Below are positions 36,088-44,725 of a stretch of 64,000 nucleotides of DNA, one piece after another. The stretch's first letter is position 1. The number at the start of each line of letters is the position of its first letter. The notes below the pieces were generated by a model that worked only from the letters and a program-made list of their open reading frames with translations, was not told where the DNA came from and searched no databases. Both the position numbers and the translations under genes were made by a program. The stretch comes from F22 sp963675625 (GTDB lineage Bacteria > Bacteroidota > Bacteroidia > Bacteroidales > Bacteroidaceae): NCBI GenBank assembly GCA_963675625.1, contig OY776497.1, positions 868,001-932,000 on the forward strand, in the 5' to 3' direction.

Positions 36088-36954
36088 ATGATAAAAGAAA
36101 TAGCATTCACTAAAATGCACGGTTTAGGTAATGATTATATCTTTGTAGATTGTACAAAAGAGACATTACCCAATCCCGAGGCTAATGCTATTGCGTGGAG
36201 CAAATACCATGTAGGCATTGGTAGTGATGGACTTATTTTAATTGAATCTTCTGAAGTGGCCGATTTCCGCATGCGCATGTTTAATGCAGATGGCTCGGAG
36301 GGAGAAATGTGTGGCAATGGTACACGCTGTATCGGGAAATTTGTCTACGAAAAAGGATTGACAAAAAAGTCTAGCATTACTCTTGAGACTTTGGCTGGTA
36401 TCAAAGTCATCCAGCTAACGATTAAAAAAGATGATGCGGGCAACGAATATGTGCCTAAAGCTTGTATAGATATGGGAATTCCTGTGAACGAGCAACTGAC
36501 TTTTCGTAGCAATACTCCCGAAGAAATGATTGACCAAGAATTTACTGTAGATGGTCAAACATTCCGTGGAACTGCCGTATCTATGGGCAATCCACATATC
36601 GTCATCTTCGTGGATGACATGGCTCAAGTGCCATTGGCCGAAATCGGGCCAAAGATTGAAACTCTCCCTATGTTTCCCAATCGTACTAATGTTGAATTTG
36701 TCCAAGTAACGGGCAAAGATGAACTTCGTATGCGTGTATGGGAACGTGGATCGGGAATTACTCAAGCTTGCGGAACAGGGGCTTGTGCTACGGCAGTAGC
36801 AGCGTGCCTCACTGGACGAGCTAGTAATAAGAGTATCGTCACGATGGATGGTGGACCAGTAAGCATCGAATGGAAAAAAGAAGAAGATAAGCATCTATTT
36901 ATGGATGGACCAGCCACTACGGTATTTGAAGGTACTGTGTGGACTGTAGAATAA
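36088..36954 (+). CDS. dapF: Diaminopimelate epimerase
   Basis: Converts LL- to meso-diaminopimelate for peptidoglycan and lysine. The protein (288 residues from MIKEIAFTKMHGLGNDYIFVD) shows both catalytic cysteines: GEMCGNGTRCIGKF (about 75-87) and QACGTGACATAVAA (about 225-238), and the family MHGLGNDY start. It is the first gene of an operon with dapL, whose product feeds it with LL-diaminopimelate, so the pair completes the aminotransferase variant of the pathway. Confidence 0.96.
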   Translation: MIKEIAFTKMHGLGNDYIFVDCTKETLPNPEANAIAWSKYHVGIGSDGLILIESSEVADFRMRMFNADGSEGEMCGNGTRCIGKFVYEKGLTKKSSITLETLAGIKVIQLTIKKDDAGNEYVPKACIDMGIPVNEQLTFRSNTPEEMIDQEFTVDGQTFRGTAVSMGNPHIVIFVDDMAQVPLAEIGPKIETLPMFPNRTNVEFVQVTGKDELRMRVWERGSGITQACGTGACATAVAACLTGRASNKSIVTMDGGPVSIEWKKEEDKHLFMDGPATTVFEGTVWTVE

Positions 36955-37016
36955 GGCTTACACTTAAAATAACAAAGCAAACTTAAAACTATAAACAACC
37001 AAATTCAGAGATCATT

Positions 37017-38258
37017 ATGGTAAAAATTAATGACAATTTTTTGAAACTTCCTGGAAGCTATCTTTTTAGTAATATTGCTAAAAGGGTCAGTGCTTTTCAA
37101 GAAGCTCATCCAGAAGCACAAGTCATTCGTCTTGGTATTGGCGACGTCACTCAGCCATTACCACAGGCTGCACTAGACGCTATGCATAGCGCTTTAGATG
37201 ACTTGGCTACGAAAGAACGATTCTACGGATATGGCCCAGAACAAGGCTACGATTTCCTACGAAAGGCTATCGTGGACAATGATTATGCGGCTCGTGGTAT
37301 CCAGATCGATATGGATGAGATCTTTGTAAGCGATGGGGCCAAAAGTGATACGGGCAACATCGGTGATATTCTTGGCGTAGGCAACAAGGTGGGGGTTACA
37401 GATCCTATCTACCCTGTGTATATCGACAGCAATGTTATGGGTGGTCGCTCTGGCGAACTAGATACAAAAACAGGTATGTGGAGCAATATCACATATACGA
37501 GTTGTACTAGCCAGAATGATTTTGTGCCTGCCCTACCTGAGGGAGACATCGATATGATGTATCTATGTTATCCAAACAATCCAACAGGTACTACGCTGAC
37601 TAAGTCGCAGCTCAAAGTATGGGTGGATTATGCACTAGCAAACGATGTGCTGATTCTTTTTGACTCGGCATATGAAGCATTTATTTCTGAAGAGGATGTC
37701 CCTCACTCTATCTACGAGATCGAAGGGGCTAAAAAATGTGCTATCGAGTTCCGCAGTTTCTCGAAAACTGCAGGATTTACTGGGGTGCGCTGTGGATACA
37801 CAGTGGTGCCTAAAGAATTAATGGCGACAACGGCTACGGGTGAAAAGACTGCACTCAACCCAGTATGGAATCGTCGTCAATGTACCAAATTTAATGGAAC
37901 AAGCTATATCACTCAACGCGGCGCAGAGGCGGTGTATAGCGAAGAAGGTAAAAAGCAAGTACGCGCTACTATCGACTTCTATATGGGCAATGCCAAAATC
38001 ATGAAGGAAACGCTTGAAGCGGCTGGCCTAGAAATATATGGTGGTGTTAATGCACCTTACATCTGGATCAAAACACCTAAGGGGATGTCTTCTTGGGAGT
38101 TCTTTGATGAGATGCTTGAAAAGGCTCATGTGGTGGGTACACCTGGTGCTGGGTTTGGTCCTAGTGGTGAAGGTTACTACCGATTAACAGCCTTTGGTGA
38201 ACGGGACAATTGCCTAGAAGCAATGGAACGCATCAAAAAGTGGCTTGCACAAGACTAA
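37017..38258 (+). CDS. dapL: LL-diaminopimelate aminotransferase
   Basis: PLP enzyme that makes LL-diaminopimelate from tetrahydrodipicolinate in one step with glutamate as donor, bypassing the succinylase/acetylase routes. The 413-residue sequence begins MVKINDNFLKLPGSYLFSNIAKRV, as in the family, and has SDGAKSDTGNI, the CYPNNPTGTTL motif (about 188), and the PLP lysine in RSFSKTAGFTGVRCGY (about 250). It lies 62 bases after dapF and 66 before glnN. Confidence 0.95.
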   Translation: MVKINDNFLKLPGSYLFSNIAKRVSAFQEAHPEAQVIRLGIGDVTQPLPQAALDAMHSALDDLATKERFYGYGPEQGYDFLRKAIVDNDYAARGIQIDMDEIFVSDGAKSDTGNIGDILGVGNKVGVTDPIYPVYIDSNVMGGRSGELDTKTGMWSNITYTSCTSQNDFVPALPEGDIDMMYLCYPNNPTGTTLTKSQLKVWVDYALANDVLILFDSAYEAFISEEDVPHSIYEIEGAKKCAIEFRSFSKTAGFTGVRCGYTVVPKELMATTATGEKTALNPVWNRRQCTKFNGTSYITQRGAEAVYSEEGKKQVRATIDFYMGNAKIMKETLEAAGLEIYGGVNAPYIWIKTPKGMSSWEFFDEMLEKAHVVGTPGAGFGPSGEGYYRLTAFGERDNCLEAMERIKKWLAQD

Positions 38259-38324
38259 AAGCAGTCACTAAAACGAAAACATTCAATAGACATACAAAGA
38301 TTACTAATAAAAACCTCAATTATT

Positions 38325-40514
38325 ATGTCAAAACTTAGATTTAGAGTCGTAGAGTCAGCTTTTGCAAAGAAGGCTGTTGAAGTTCCAAACGTCAAAGAAC
38401 GTCCGTCTGAATTTTTTGGTAAATACGTTTTCAATAAGGAGAAAATGTTTAAGTATCTACCAAGCAAGGTATACAATCAATTGATCGATACTATTGAAAA
38501 TGGTCAAACACTAGATCGTGCTATCGCAGACGAAATCGCAAAAGGTATGCGTGCATGGGCTATGGAACTTGGAGTCACTCACTATACACACTGGTTTGCT
38601 CCGTTGACTGAAGGTACTGCTGAAAAGCATGATGCTTTCGTTGAACACGATGGCAAGGGTGGTATGCTAGAAGATTTCTCTGGTAAATTGCTTGTTCAAC
38701 AAGAACCTGATGCATCTTCATTCCCTAATGGTGGTATCCGTAATACATTTGAGGCACGTGGATATACTGCATGGGATCCATCATCACCTGCATTCGTTGT
38801 AGATGATACACTATGTATTCCTACTGTATTTATCGCATATACTGGTGAGTCTCTTGACTACAAGGCTCCTCTATTGAAATCACTTCGTGCAGTTAATAAG
38901 GCGGCAACTGATGTTGTGCGTTATTTCAACCCTGAAGTAAATAAGGTGTACTCGTACCTAGGTTGGGAACAAGAATATTTCCTTATCGATGAAGGTTTGT
39001 ATGCTGCTCGTCCTGACTTGTTGTTGACTGGTCGTACATTGATGGGACACGATTCTGCTAAGAATCAACAATTGGAAGACCACTATTTCGGTGCTATTCC
39101 TACTCGTGTGGCTATGTTTATGAAGGACCTAGAAATCGAAGCTTTGAAACTAGGTGTGCCTGTGAAAACTCGTCACAATGAGGTGGCTCCTAACCAATTT
39201 GAGTTGGCTCCTATCTTTGAAGAAGCTAACTTGGCTAATGACCACAATCTATTGACAATGTCATTGATGCGTAAAATTGCACGTCGTCATGGCTTCCGTG
39301 TATTGCTTCACGAAAAACCATTTGCTGGTATCAACGGTAGTGGTAAGCACAATAACTGGTCACTTGGTACAGATACTGGTATCGCTTTGATGGCTCCTGG
39401 TAAAACTCCAGAAGAAAATCTTCGTTTTGTGACTTTTGTAGCTAACACATTGATGGCGGTTTACAAGCACAATGGACTATTGAAGGCTAGTATCTCAAGC
39501 GCAACAAATGCACACCGTCTAGGCGCTAACGAAGCACCTCCAGCAATTATTTCAAGTTTCCTTGGAAAGCAAGTGTCTAAGTTGTTCAAACACTTGGTTG
39601 AAAGTGATAAGAACGAGCTATTGGGTATGAGTGGCAAACAAGGTCTTAAACTAGATATTCCACAAGTTCCAGAACTTCTAATTGATAATACGGATCGTAA
39701 CCGTACCTCTCCATTTGCCTTTACAGGTAACCGCTTTGAGTTCCGCGCAGTAGGTTCACAAGCCAACTGTGGTGCAGCAATGATCGCTCTTAACACTGCA
39801 GTAGCCGACCAACTTGCAAAGTTTAAGGTGGAAGTAGAAGCTTTGATCGAAAAGGGTGAACCTAAAATTGCTGCTATCCTTGATGTGGTACGTAAGTATC
39901 TTATCGAATGCGAACCAATTCACTTTGATGGCAATGGATATAGCGAAGAATGGAAAGTTGAAGCTGCTAAGCGTGGTCTTGACTGTGAAACTAGCGTCCC
40001 AGTTATTTTTGATAACTATATATCAGAAGAAACTATGGAGATGTTTGAACGCGTGAAAGTACTTAGCCGTAAAGAGCTTAAAGCACGTACTGAAGTGAAA
40101 TGGGAAACATACACTAAGAAGATCCAAATTGAAGCTCGTGTTCTAGGTGATTTGGCTATGAACCACATCATCCCAGTAGCAACAGAGTATCAATCTGCTC
40201 TTATAGATAATGTGTATAAGATGAAAGATCTATTCCCTGGTGAGGATTCGACTAGACTATCTGCTCGTAACCTTGACCTAATCAAGGAAATCGCAGAACG
40301 TACTGCCTTTATCCAAGAAAATGTGAAGGCAATGATCGATGCTCGTAAGGTAGCTAATAAGATTGAAGGCGAACGTGCTAAGGCAATTGCTTATCACGAT
40401 GATGTACTTCCATTCTTTGATAAGATCCGTTACCATATCGATAAGCTTGAACTTATTGTAGATAATGAAATGTGGACGCTCCCTAAATATCGTGAGCTTC
40501 TATTCATAAGATAA
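38325..40514 (+). CDS. glnN: Glutamine synthetase type III
   Basis: ATP-dependent ammonium assimilation. At 729 residues it is the large GSIII form found in Bacteroidetes and cyanobacteria. GSIII hallmarks are visible: the N-terminal PSEFFGKYVFN region, the catalytic core EQEYFLIDEGLY, KTRHNEVAPNQFELAPIFEEAN, NGSGKHNNWSLGTD and RTSPFAFTGNRFEFRAVGSQAN. Codon use is strongly biased (many GGT, CGT, GCT), suggesting high expression. It follows dapF-dapL and is ended by two tandem hairpins, so it closes that operon or has its own weak promoter in the 66-base gap. Confidence 0.96.
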   Translation: MSKLRFRVVESAFAKKAVEVPNVKERPSEFFGKYVFNKEKMFKYLPSKVYNQLIDTIENGQTLDRAIADEIAKGMRAWAMELGVTHYTHWFAPLTEGTAEKHDAFVEHDGKGGMLEDFSGKLLVQQEPDASSFPNGGIRNTFEARGYTAWDPSSPAFVVDDTLCIPTVFIAYTGESLDYKAPLLKSLRAVNKAATDVVRYFNPEVNKVYSYLGWEQEYFLIDEGLYAARPDLLLTGRTLMGHDSAKNQQLEDHYFGAIPTRVAMFMKDLEIEALKLGVPVKTRHNEVAPNQFELAPIFEEANLANDHNLLTMSLMRKIARRHGFRVLLHEKPFAGINGSGKHNNWSLGTDTGIALMAPGKTPEENLRFVTFVANTLMAVYKHNGLLKASISSATNAHRLGANEAPPAIISSFLGKQVSKLFKHLVESDKNELLGMSGKQGLKLDIPQVPELLIDNTDRNRTSPFAFTGNRFEFRAVGSQANCGAAMIALNTAVADQLAKFKVEVEALIEKGEPKIAAILDVVRKYLIECEPIHFDGNGYSEEWKVEAAKRGLDCETSVPVIFDNYISEETMEMFERVKVLSRKELKARTEVKWETYTKKIQIEARVLGDLAMNHIIPVATEYQSALIDNVYKMKDLFPGEDSTRLSARNLDLIKEIAERTAFIQENVKAMIDARKVANKIEGERAKAIAYHDDVLPFFDKIRYHIDKLELIVDNEMWTLPKYRELLFIR

Positions 40515-40521
40515 GACTCGT

Positions 40522-40640
40522 TGGAAGGCACACAAGGCATATAGATCTAACCTATTTATATGCTGCCTTCCATCTTTTGTTGGTTGTTTTAAGTTTGCTG
40601 AGGAGAGCGACCGCGAGGTTACTCTCCTCTAACTTTTTAT
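40522..40640 (+). terminator. Tandem terminator hairpins after glnN
   Basis: First hairpin: TGGAAGGC (40522-40529) with GCCTTCCA (40565-40572), with inner CATATA/TATATG pairing, followed by TCTTTTGTTGG. Second: GAGGAGAG (40600-40607) with CTCTCCTC (40622-40629), helped by outer AAGTT/AACTT, then TTTTTAT. The second is the better intrinsic terminator. Confidence 0.75.
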
Positions 40641-40730
40641 ATACACATTTGTTTAGATACATTTATGAGATATGTATTATTTAGTGGATATATATTTTAT
40701 AGATTATTTTTTTGTACCCATACAATACAT

Positions 40731-40738
40731 TATATTTG
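40731..40738 (+). promoter_or_regulatory. -7 element of CsgG operon promoter
   Basis: TATATTTG followed by G, 36 bases before the CsgG-family start. TTTG exists at 40711-40714 but only 16 bases away, closer than the usual 19-21. Confidence 0.45.
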
Positions 40739-40773
40739 TGCATAATTCCTTATAATAAACAAAACTACTCAAC

Positions 40774-41703
40774 ATGAAAAAGTTACTGATGATGAGTTTG
40801 TTTTTGGCTGCGACCTCTCTATATGCTCAAAAGCAAGTAGTGGTAGTGGAAGATGCACCACAAAAAGAACAAGCTCAAAACGAACGAGTGATTAAACGTA
40901 AAGTGGCTATTGGCCGTTTCTCTAATGAGACTCAGTATTCTAAAGGTCTGTTTTATGACAAGGACAATGATCCTATGGGAAAACAAGCTTTAGATATTTT
41001 GTCTTCGAAATTGGCTGCTTCTGGAAAATTTCTACTTTTGGAACGCGGTGACCTGGACAAAATCATGAAGGAAGTCACAGAAGGTGGTGCACAAGCACAT
41101 ACCATCGGGGCTGACTATCTAATTATCGGATCTATCACGGAATATGGCCGTAAGAACCAAGGTAACCAGGGTGTCTTTAGTAGCTCCAAATCTCAAATCG
41201 TAGAAGCTGGAGTCAGTATCCGTATTGTGGATGTATCTACTGGATTGATTATCTACTCTGACGAGGCTAAAGGTGAAGCGACAACAAAAACGAAAACAAC
41301 CTTGGGCATTGGTGGTAAAGCTGGTTTTGACGCGACTTTAAGTGATAAGGCGATATCTGCTGCCATTGGTCAACTAGTAGATAATATCATCAACAAATGT
41401 ACAAACAAGCCTTGGAGATCATATATCCTAAGCGCTGATGATGATGCTGTAGTCATTTCAGGAGGTGCTAGTCAGTCTATTCAGGCAGATGACGTGTTTA
41501 CGGTTATGCAAAAAGGAAAGAAAATCAAGAATCCACAAAATGGGATGATGATAGAACTTCCTGGTAAAATCGTTGGACACATCAAAGTGGTGATGACTGG
41601 TGGAGATACTCCAGAAACTGAGTACTCTATTGTGACTTTCCTTGATGGTGAAGTCGATCCTGCGCATCTTGATAATTATTATGTAACTGAAAAAAACAAG
41701 TGA
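40774..41703 (+). CDS. CsgG/HfaB family outer membrane secretion protein
   Basis: Exported 309-residue protein with a type I signal peptide (cut after TSLYAQ) and a CsgG domain (about 30-220): RKVAIGRFSNETQYSKGLFYD, the ALDILSSKLAASGKFLLLERGDLDKIMKE block, GADYLIIGSITEYGRKNQG, and the strand-rich VEAGVSIRIVDVSTGLIIYSDEAKGEATT. CsgG forms an outer membrane pore for curli in enteric bacteria, but here the lipobox Cys is missing and no curlin genes follow. Instead three lipoprotein genes follow directly, as in the CsgG-DUF4810-GNA1162 cluster of Neisseria. Confidence 0.87.
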   Translation: MKKLLMMSLFLAATSLYAQKQVVVVEDAPQKEQAQNERVIKRKVAIGRFSNETQYSKGLFYDKDNDPMGKQALDILSSKLAASGKFLLLERGDLDKIMKEVTEGGAQAHTIGADYLIIGSITEYGRKNQGNQGVFSSSKSQIVEAGVSIRIVDVSTGLIIYSDEAKGEATTKTKTTLGIGGKAGFDATLSDKAISAAIGQLVDNIINKCTNKPWRSYILSADDDAVVISGGASQSIQADDVFTVMQKGKKIKNPQNGMMIELPGKIVGHIKVVMTGGDTPETEYSIVTFLDGEVDPAHLDNYYVTEKNK

Positions 41704-41704
41704 T

Positions 41705-42058
41705 ATGAAAAAGACATTTCGCCAATATATCGCCCTACTCTTACTACTAGTACCTATGTCTTTATTGACTGGATGCCGAGTAGGTGTGATGACACACACT
41801 TCTGGTATGAACGATCAAGGCTATATTGAAGTGGTCTGTACAAATGCACACAAGCCTGTCATTGTATTTATTGATCAAAACACTCGCTTTGAGGCAAAAG
41901 TAACCAAAGAGACTAAACGCAATGTCAAAGGCAACAAATATACTGTTGCTCCTGGCAAGCGTCACCTTGTTGTTCAAGACGATAAAGGACAAGTGTTGTA
42001 TGATCGCACTGTCATGATTTATGCTCAACAATCAAAAATTATTCGTATCAACAAATAA
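41705..42058 (+). CDS. Small lipoprotein in CsgG operon
   Basis: A 117-residue lipoprotein: signal helix then lipobox LLTGC (Cys at about 24). The mature part is basic and strand-rich (VIVFIDQNTRFEAKVTKE...KRHLVVQDDKGQVLYDRTVMIYAQQSKIIRINK), like a small beta-sandwich. It starts 1 base after the CsgG stop, so it is translationally coupled. It has no counterpart that I know in the three-gene Neisseria cluster. Function unknown; an assembly or pore accessory factor is plausible from context. Confidence 0.75.
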   Translation: MKKTFRQYIALLLLLVPMSLLTGCRVGVMTHTSGMNDQGYIEVVCTNAHKPVIVFIDQNTRFEAKVTKETKRNVKGNKYTVAPGKRHLVVQDDKGQVLYDRTVMIYAQQSKIIRINK

Positions 42059-42070
42059 ACAGTATAGAAT

Positions 42071-42436
42071 ATGAGTAAATCAATGATCTTATTGGCTGCT
42101 ACGGCCTTGTGTATAGTCTGTGGATTGTCATCATGTGTCACTCCAGTAAGTACACTATATTCTTGGGACAATTACGACTCGGCAGTATATACATACTACA
42201 AGAAGCAAACGCCCAAATCACTAGAGCAAGTCACTAAAATGTATCAAGAAATTACGACTTCACCTAAAGGAACGCGCCAAGTGCCTCCTCCTGGTGCCTG
42301 TGCCGAATATGGATATCTACTGTGCCTGCAGGGTAAAAAAGCAGAAGGTATGCCACTGCTAGAAAAAGAAATAGAACTGTATCCAGAATCTAAAAAGTTT
42401 GTGGAACGCATTATATCAACAATAAATAAGGACTAA
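42071..42436 (+). CDS. DUF4810 family lipoprotein
   Basis: A 121-residue lipoprotein with lipobox GLSSC (Cys at about 22). The motif TLYSWDNYDSAVYTYYKK and the PPGACAEYGYLLCLQGKKAEGMPLLEKEIELYPES block (a single TPR-like helical pair) are typical of DUF4810. Homologues are encoded next to CsgG and GNA1162 proteins in many Gram-negative bacteria. Function unknown. Confidence 0.82.
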   Translation: MSKSMILLAATALCIVCGLSSCVTPVSTLYSWDNYDSAVYTYYKKQTPKSLEQVTKMYQEITTSPKGTRQVPPPGACAEYGYLLCLQGKKAEGMPLLEKEIELYPESKKFVERIISTINKD

Positions 42437-42437
42437 A

Positions 42438-43109
42438 ATGAAAAAAGGATTATACATTGTTTTGAGTATTCTGTGTGCACTACAACTGACATCATGCGTG
42501 GCCACTTCATCTATAACTCGTGCAGAAGCATATCCTAAGCTTTATGAAGAAAAGCCTAAGGTGATTTTGATTATGCCTCCAATCAATAACACAAACAATG
42601 TGGAAGCAAAAGAATACTTCTATAGTTCGCTATCCCACCCTATTTGTGAACGTGGCTATTACGTGATTTCTCCATTAATGGCCCTTGATTTCTTAAAATC
42701 TCAAAGTGCATACGAAAGCGAACACTTTATTGAGGGAAATGTGGCGCCATTCAGAACGTATCTAGGGGCTGACGCTGTATTATTTACAACAATCAGCAAA
42801 TGGAGTAAAACTTTAATCTCTGGTACTATACATGTAACGGTGAGCTATGTAATGCGTTCTACTCATACTGGTGAAACGCTATTTGAACGTAGTGGTGACT
42901 TGACATTGGATAAAAGTTCTGGTCAAGGTGGTTTGGCGGGACTAGTTGCAACTATGATACAAACTGGCATGACAGATAAAGTAGAAGCTGCACGTAGGTG
43001 CAATAGTTTTGTCTTTATGGATCTACCATCGGGTATATATCGTGATGACTTCCAAAAGGATCAAGAAACACCATCTGCTGGCAAAGTCTTTAAAGGAAGT
43101 GTACAGTAA
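42438..43109 (+). CDS. DUF799 / GNA1162 family lipoprotein
   Basis: A 223-residue lipoprotein (lipobox QLTSC, Cys at about 20). The mature domain has the GNA1162 pattern: KPKVILIMPPINNTNNVEAKEYFYSSLSHPICERGYYVISPLMALDFL, then GADAVLFTTISKWSKT and VTVSYVMRSTHTGETLFERSGDL. The fold is related to the TolB N-terminal / CsgG-like anticodon-binding fold. It starts 1 base after the DUF4810 gene. Last gene of the operon; a hairpin follows. Confidence 0.83.
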   Translation: MKKGLYIVLSILCALQLTSCVATSSITRAEAYPKLYEEKPKVILIMPPINNTNNVEAKEYFYSSLSHPICERGYYVISPLMALDFLKSQSAYESEHFIEGNVAPFRTYLGADAVLFTTISKWSKTLISGTIHVTVSYVMRSTHTGETLFERSGDLTLDKSSGQGGLAGLVATMIQTGMTDKVEAARRCNSFVFMDLPSGIYRDDFQKDQETPSAGKVFKGSVQ

Positions 43110-43156
43110 CAACAAAGCGAGTTTAAAATAACGAAATTATTAATACACTCATAAAA

Positions 43157-43196
43157 ATGCCAGCGTGTAAGCAATACAATGCAAACACGCTGGCAT
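43157..43196. terminator. Bidirectional terminator, lipoprotein operon / hisS
   Basis: Perfect 12-bp stem ATGCCAGCGTGT (43157-43168) with 43185-43196, 16-base loop, AT-rich flanks; between convergent genes. Confidence 0.75.
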
Positions 43197-43223
43197 AACA
43201 ATATAAATAATAAACTTTTAATA

Positions 43224-44588
43224 TTACCCTTTGATACGAGCAATAGCCTCATCAACAGACACCAATTCTTGCTCGCCAGATTCCATATTCTTAAGCATCA
43301 TCTTGCCTTGGGCCATCTCTGATTCACCAACAAGTGCAACGAAAGGAATAGACTTCTTATTGGCATAAATCATCTGTTTTTTCATCTTTGCGTCATCTGG
43401 ATATAATTCAGCACGTATACCCGCATTACGCAGAGCGACAGACATCTGCATACAGAAAGCTGCTTCCTGATCTCCAAAATTGATAAACAAAATCTGAGTA
43501 CCGTGTACGGCCTCTTTGGGATAAAGATCTAATTGATTCAAAACATCAAATATACGGTCAGCACCAAAACTGATACCTACTCCAGATACACCAGGAAGTC
43601 CAAAGACTCCAGTCAAATTATCATAACGGCCACCACCAGTGATTGAACCAATTTGTACATCAAGTGCTTTGACTTCAAAAATTGCTCCTGTGTAGTAATT
43701 CAATCCACGAGCCAAAGTAAGATCTAGTTCCATCTCATTATGTAGCCCCATCTTTTCTAGAGTATCAAGGATAAACTGAGTTTCTTCAATACCCTTCAAT
43801 CCCACTTCTGTTGATGCCAATGTTGTCTTCAAAGTATCCAACTTCTCAGCATTTGTTCCAGAAAGAAGAATGACTGGTTGCAATTGGTCAATGGCTTCTT
43901 GAGGGATGCCTTTATCAGCCAATTCCTGGTTGACGTTGTCCAAACCAATCTTATCGAGTTTATCGATAGCAACGGTTATGTCCACGATCTTATCAGCCTG
44001 TCCTATCATCTCGGCAATACCAGACAATATCTTACGATTATTGATTTTGATACACACGCGAATGTCAAAGCGCTTAAAGACTTCATCCACAATCTGCATC
44101 AATTCGACTTCGTTGATCAAGGAGTCACTACCAACGACATCGGCATCGCATTGAAAGAACTCACGATAGCGTCCCTTTTGTGGACGATCGGCACGCCATA
44201 CTGGTTGAATCTGGTATCGCTTGAAAGGAAAGGTTATCTCATCACGATGCTGTACGACGAAACGTGCAAAAGGCACGGTCAAATCATAACGGAGCCCTTT
44301 CTCACAAAATTTACTAGCCAACTTGGCTGAATCGCGTGAAAGTAACTCGTCGTCAGATAATTTCTTGAAGTAATCTCCTGAATTTTGAATCTTGAAAAGA
44401 AGCTTATCTCCCTCTTCTCCATATTTCCCCATAAGGGTCGATAGATTCTCCATGGCTGGTGTCTCTATCTGTTGAAATCCATACAGATGATATACGTCGC
44501 GAATCGTATCAAATATGTAATTGCGCTTCGCCATCTCTACAGGCGAAAAGTCTCTTGTACCTTTTGGAATACCTGGTTTCTGTGCCAT
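43224..44588 (-). CDS. hisS: Histidyl-tRNA synthetase
   Basis: Class II aminoacyl-tRNA synthetase, 454 residues. Visible are the start KPGIPKGTRDFSP, motif 2 GRYREFFQCDADVVG (about 135-150), the histidine-binding LARGLNYYTGAIFEV (about 290), GGGRYDNL, motif 3 GVGISFGADRI (about 340) and the C-terminal anticodon-binding domain. The gene is divergent from nadE; CAAAGATA at 44641-44648 (TATCTTTG on its strand) is the likely -7 element. Confidence 0.97.
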   Translation of the reverse strand: MAQKPGIPKGTRDFSPVEMAKRNYIFDTIRDVYHLYGFQQIETPAMENLSTLMGKYGEEGDKLLFKIQNSGDYFKKLSDDELLSRDSAKLASKFCEKGLRYDLTVPFARFVVQHRDEITFPFKRYQIQPVWRADRPQKGRYREFFQCDADVVGSDSLINEVELMQIVDEVFKRFDIRVCIKINNRKILSGIAEMIGQADKIVDITVAIDKLDKIGLDNVNQELADKGIPQEAIDQLQPVILLSGTNAEKLDTLKTTLASTEVGLKGIEETQFILDTLEKMGLHNEMELDLTLARGLNYYTGAIFEVKALDVQIGSITGGGRYDNLTGVFGLPGVSGVGISFGADRIFDVLNQLDLYPKEAVHGTQILFINFGDQEAAFCMQMSVALRNAGIRAELYPDDAKMKKQMIYANKKSIPFVALVGESEMAQGKMMLKNMESGEQELVSVDEAIARIKG

Positions 44589-44640
44589 AATATGTATATT
44601 CGGATCGTTATATGTTGTTCTTACTTATGATAAGTGCCTG

Positions 44641-44688
44641 CAAAGATACGCATTTTTTTCTTTATCTCAGAGATTGTCCTTACATTTG
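44641..44688. promoter_or_regulatory. Divergent hisS / nadE promoter elements
   Basis: CAAAGATA (44641-44648) reads TATCTTTG toward hisS; TACATTTG (44681-44688) points toward nadE, with TTTC, one mismatch to TTTG, 20 bases upstream. The two elements face away from each other within 48 bases. Confidence 0.5.
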
Positions 44689-44725
44689 TACTGTAAACAA
44701 AAACTATCGTTCTAAAAAAGAATAT

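Noticed and set aside
40774..43109. Curli secretion locus
   Set aside because: Only the CsgG fold is shared; no curlin, CsgE or CsgF genes, and neighbours match the GNA1162-type cluster.
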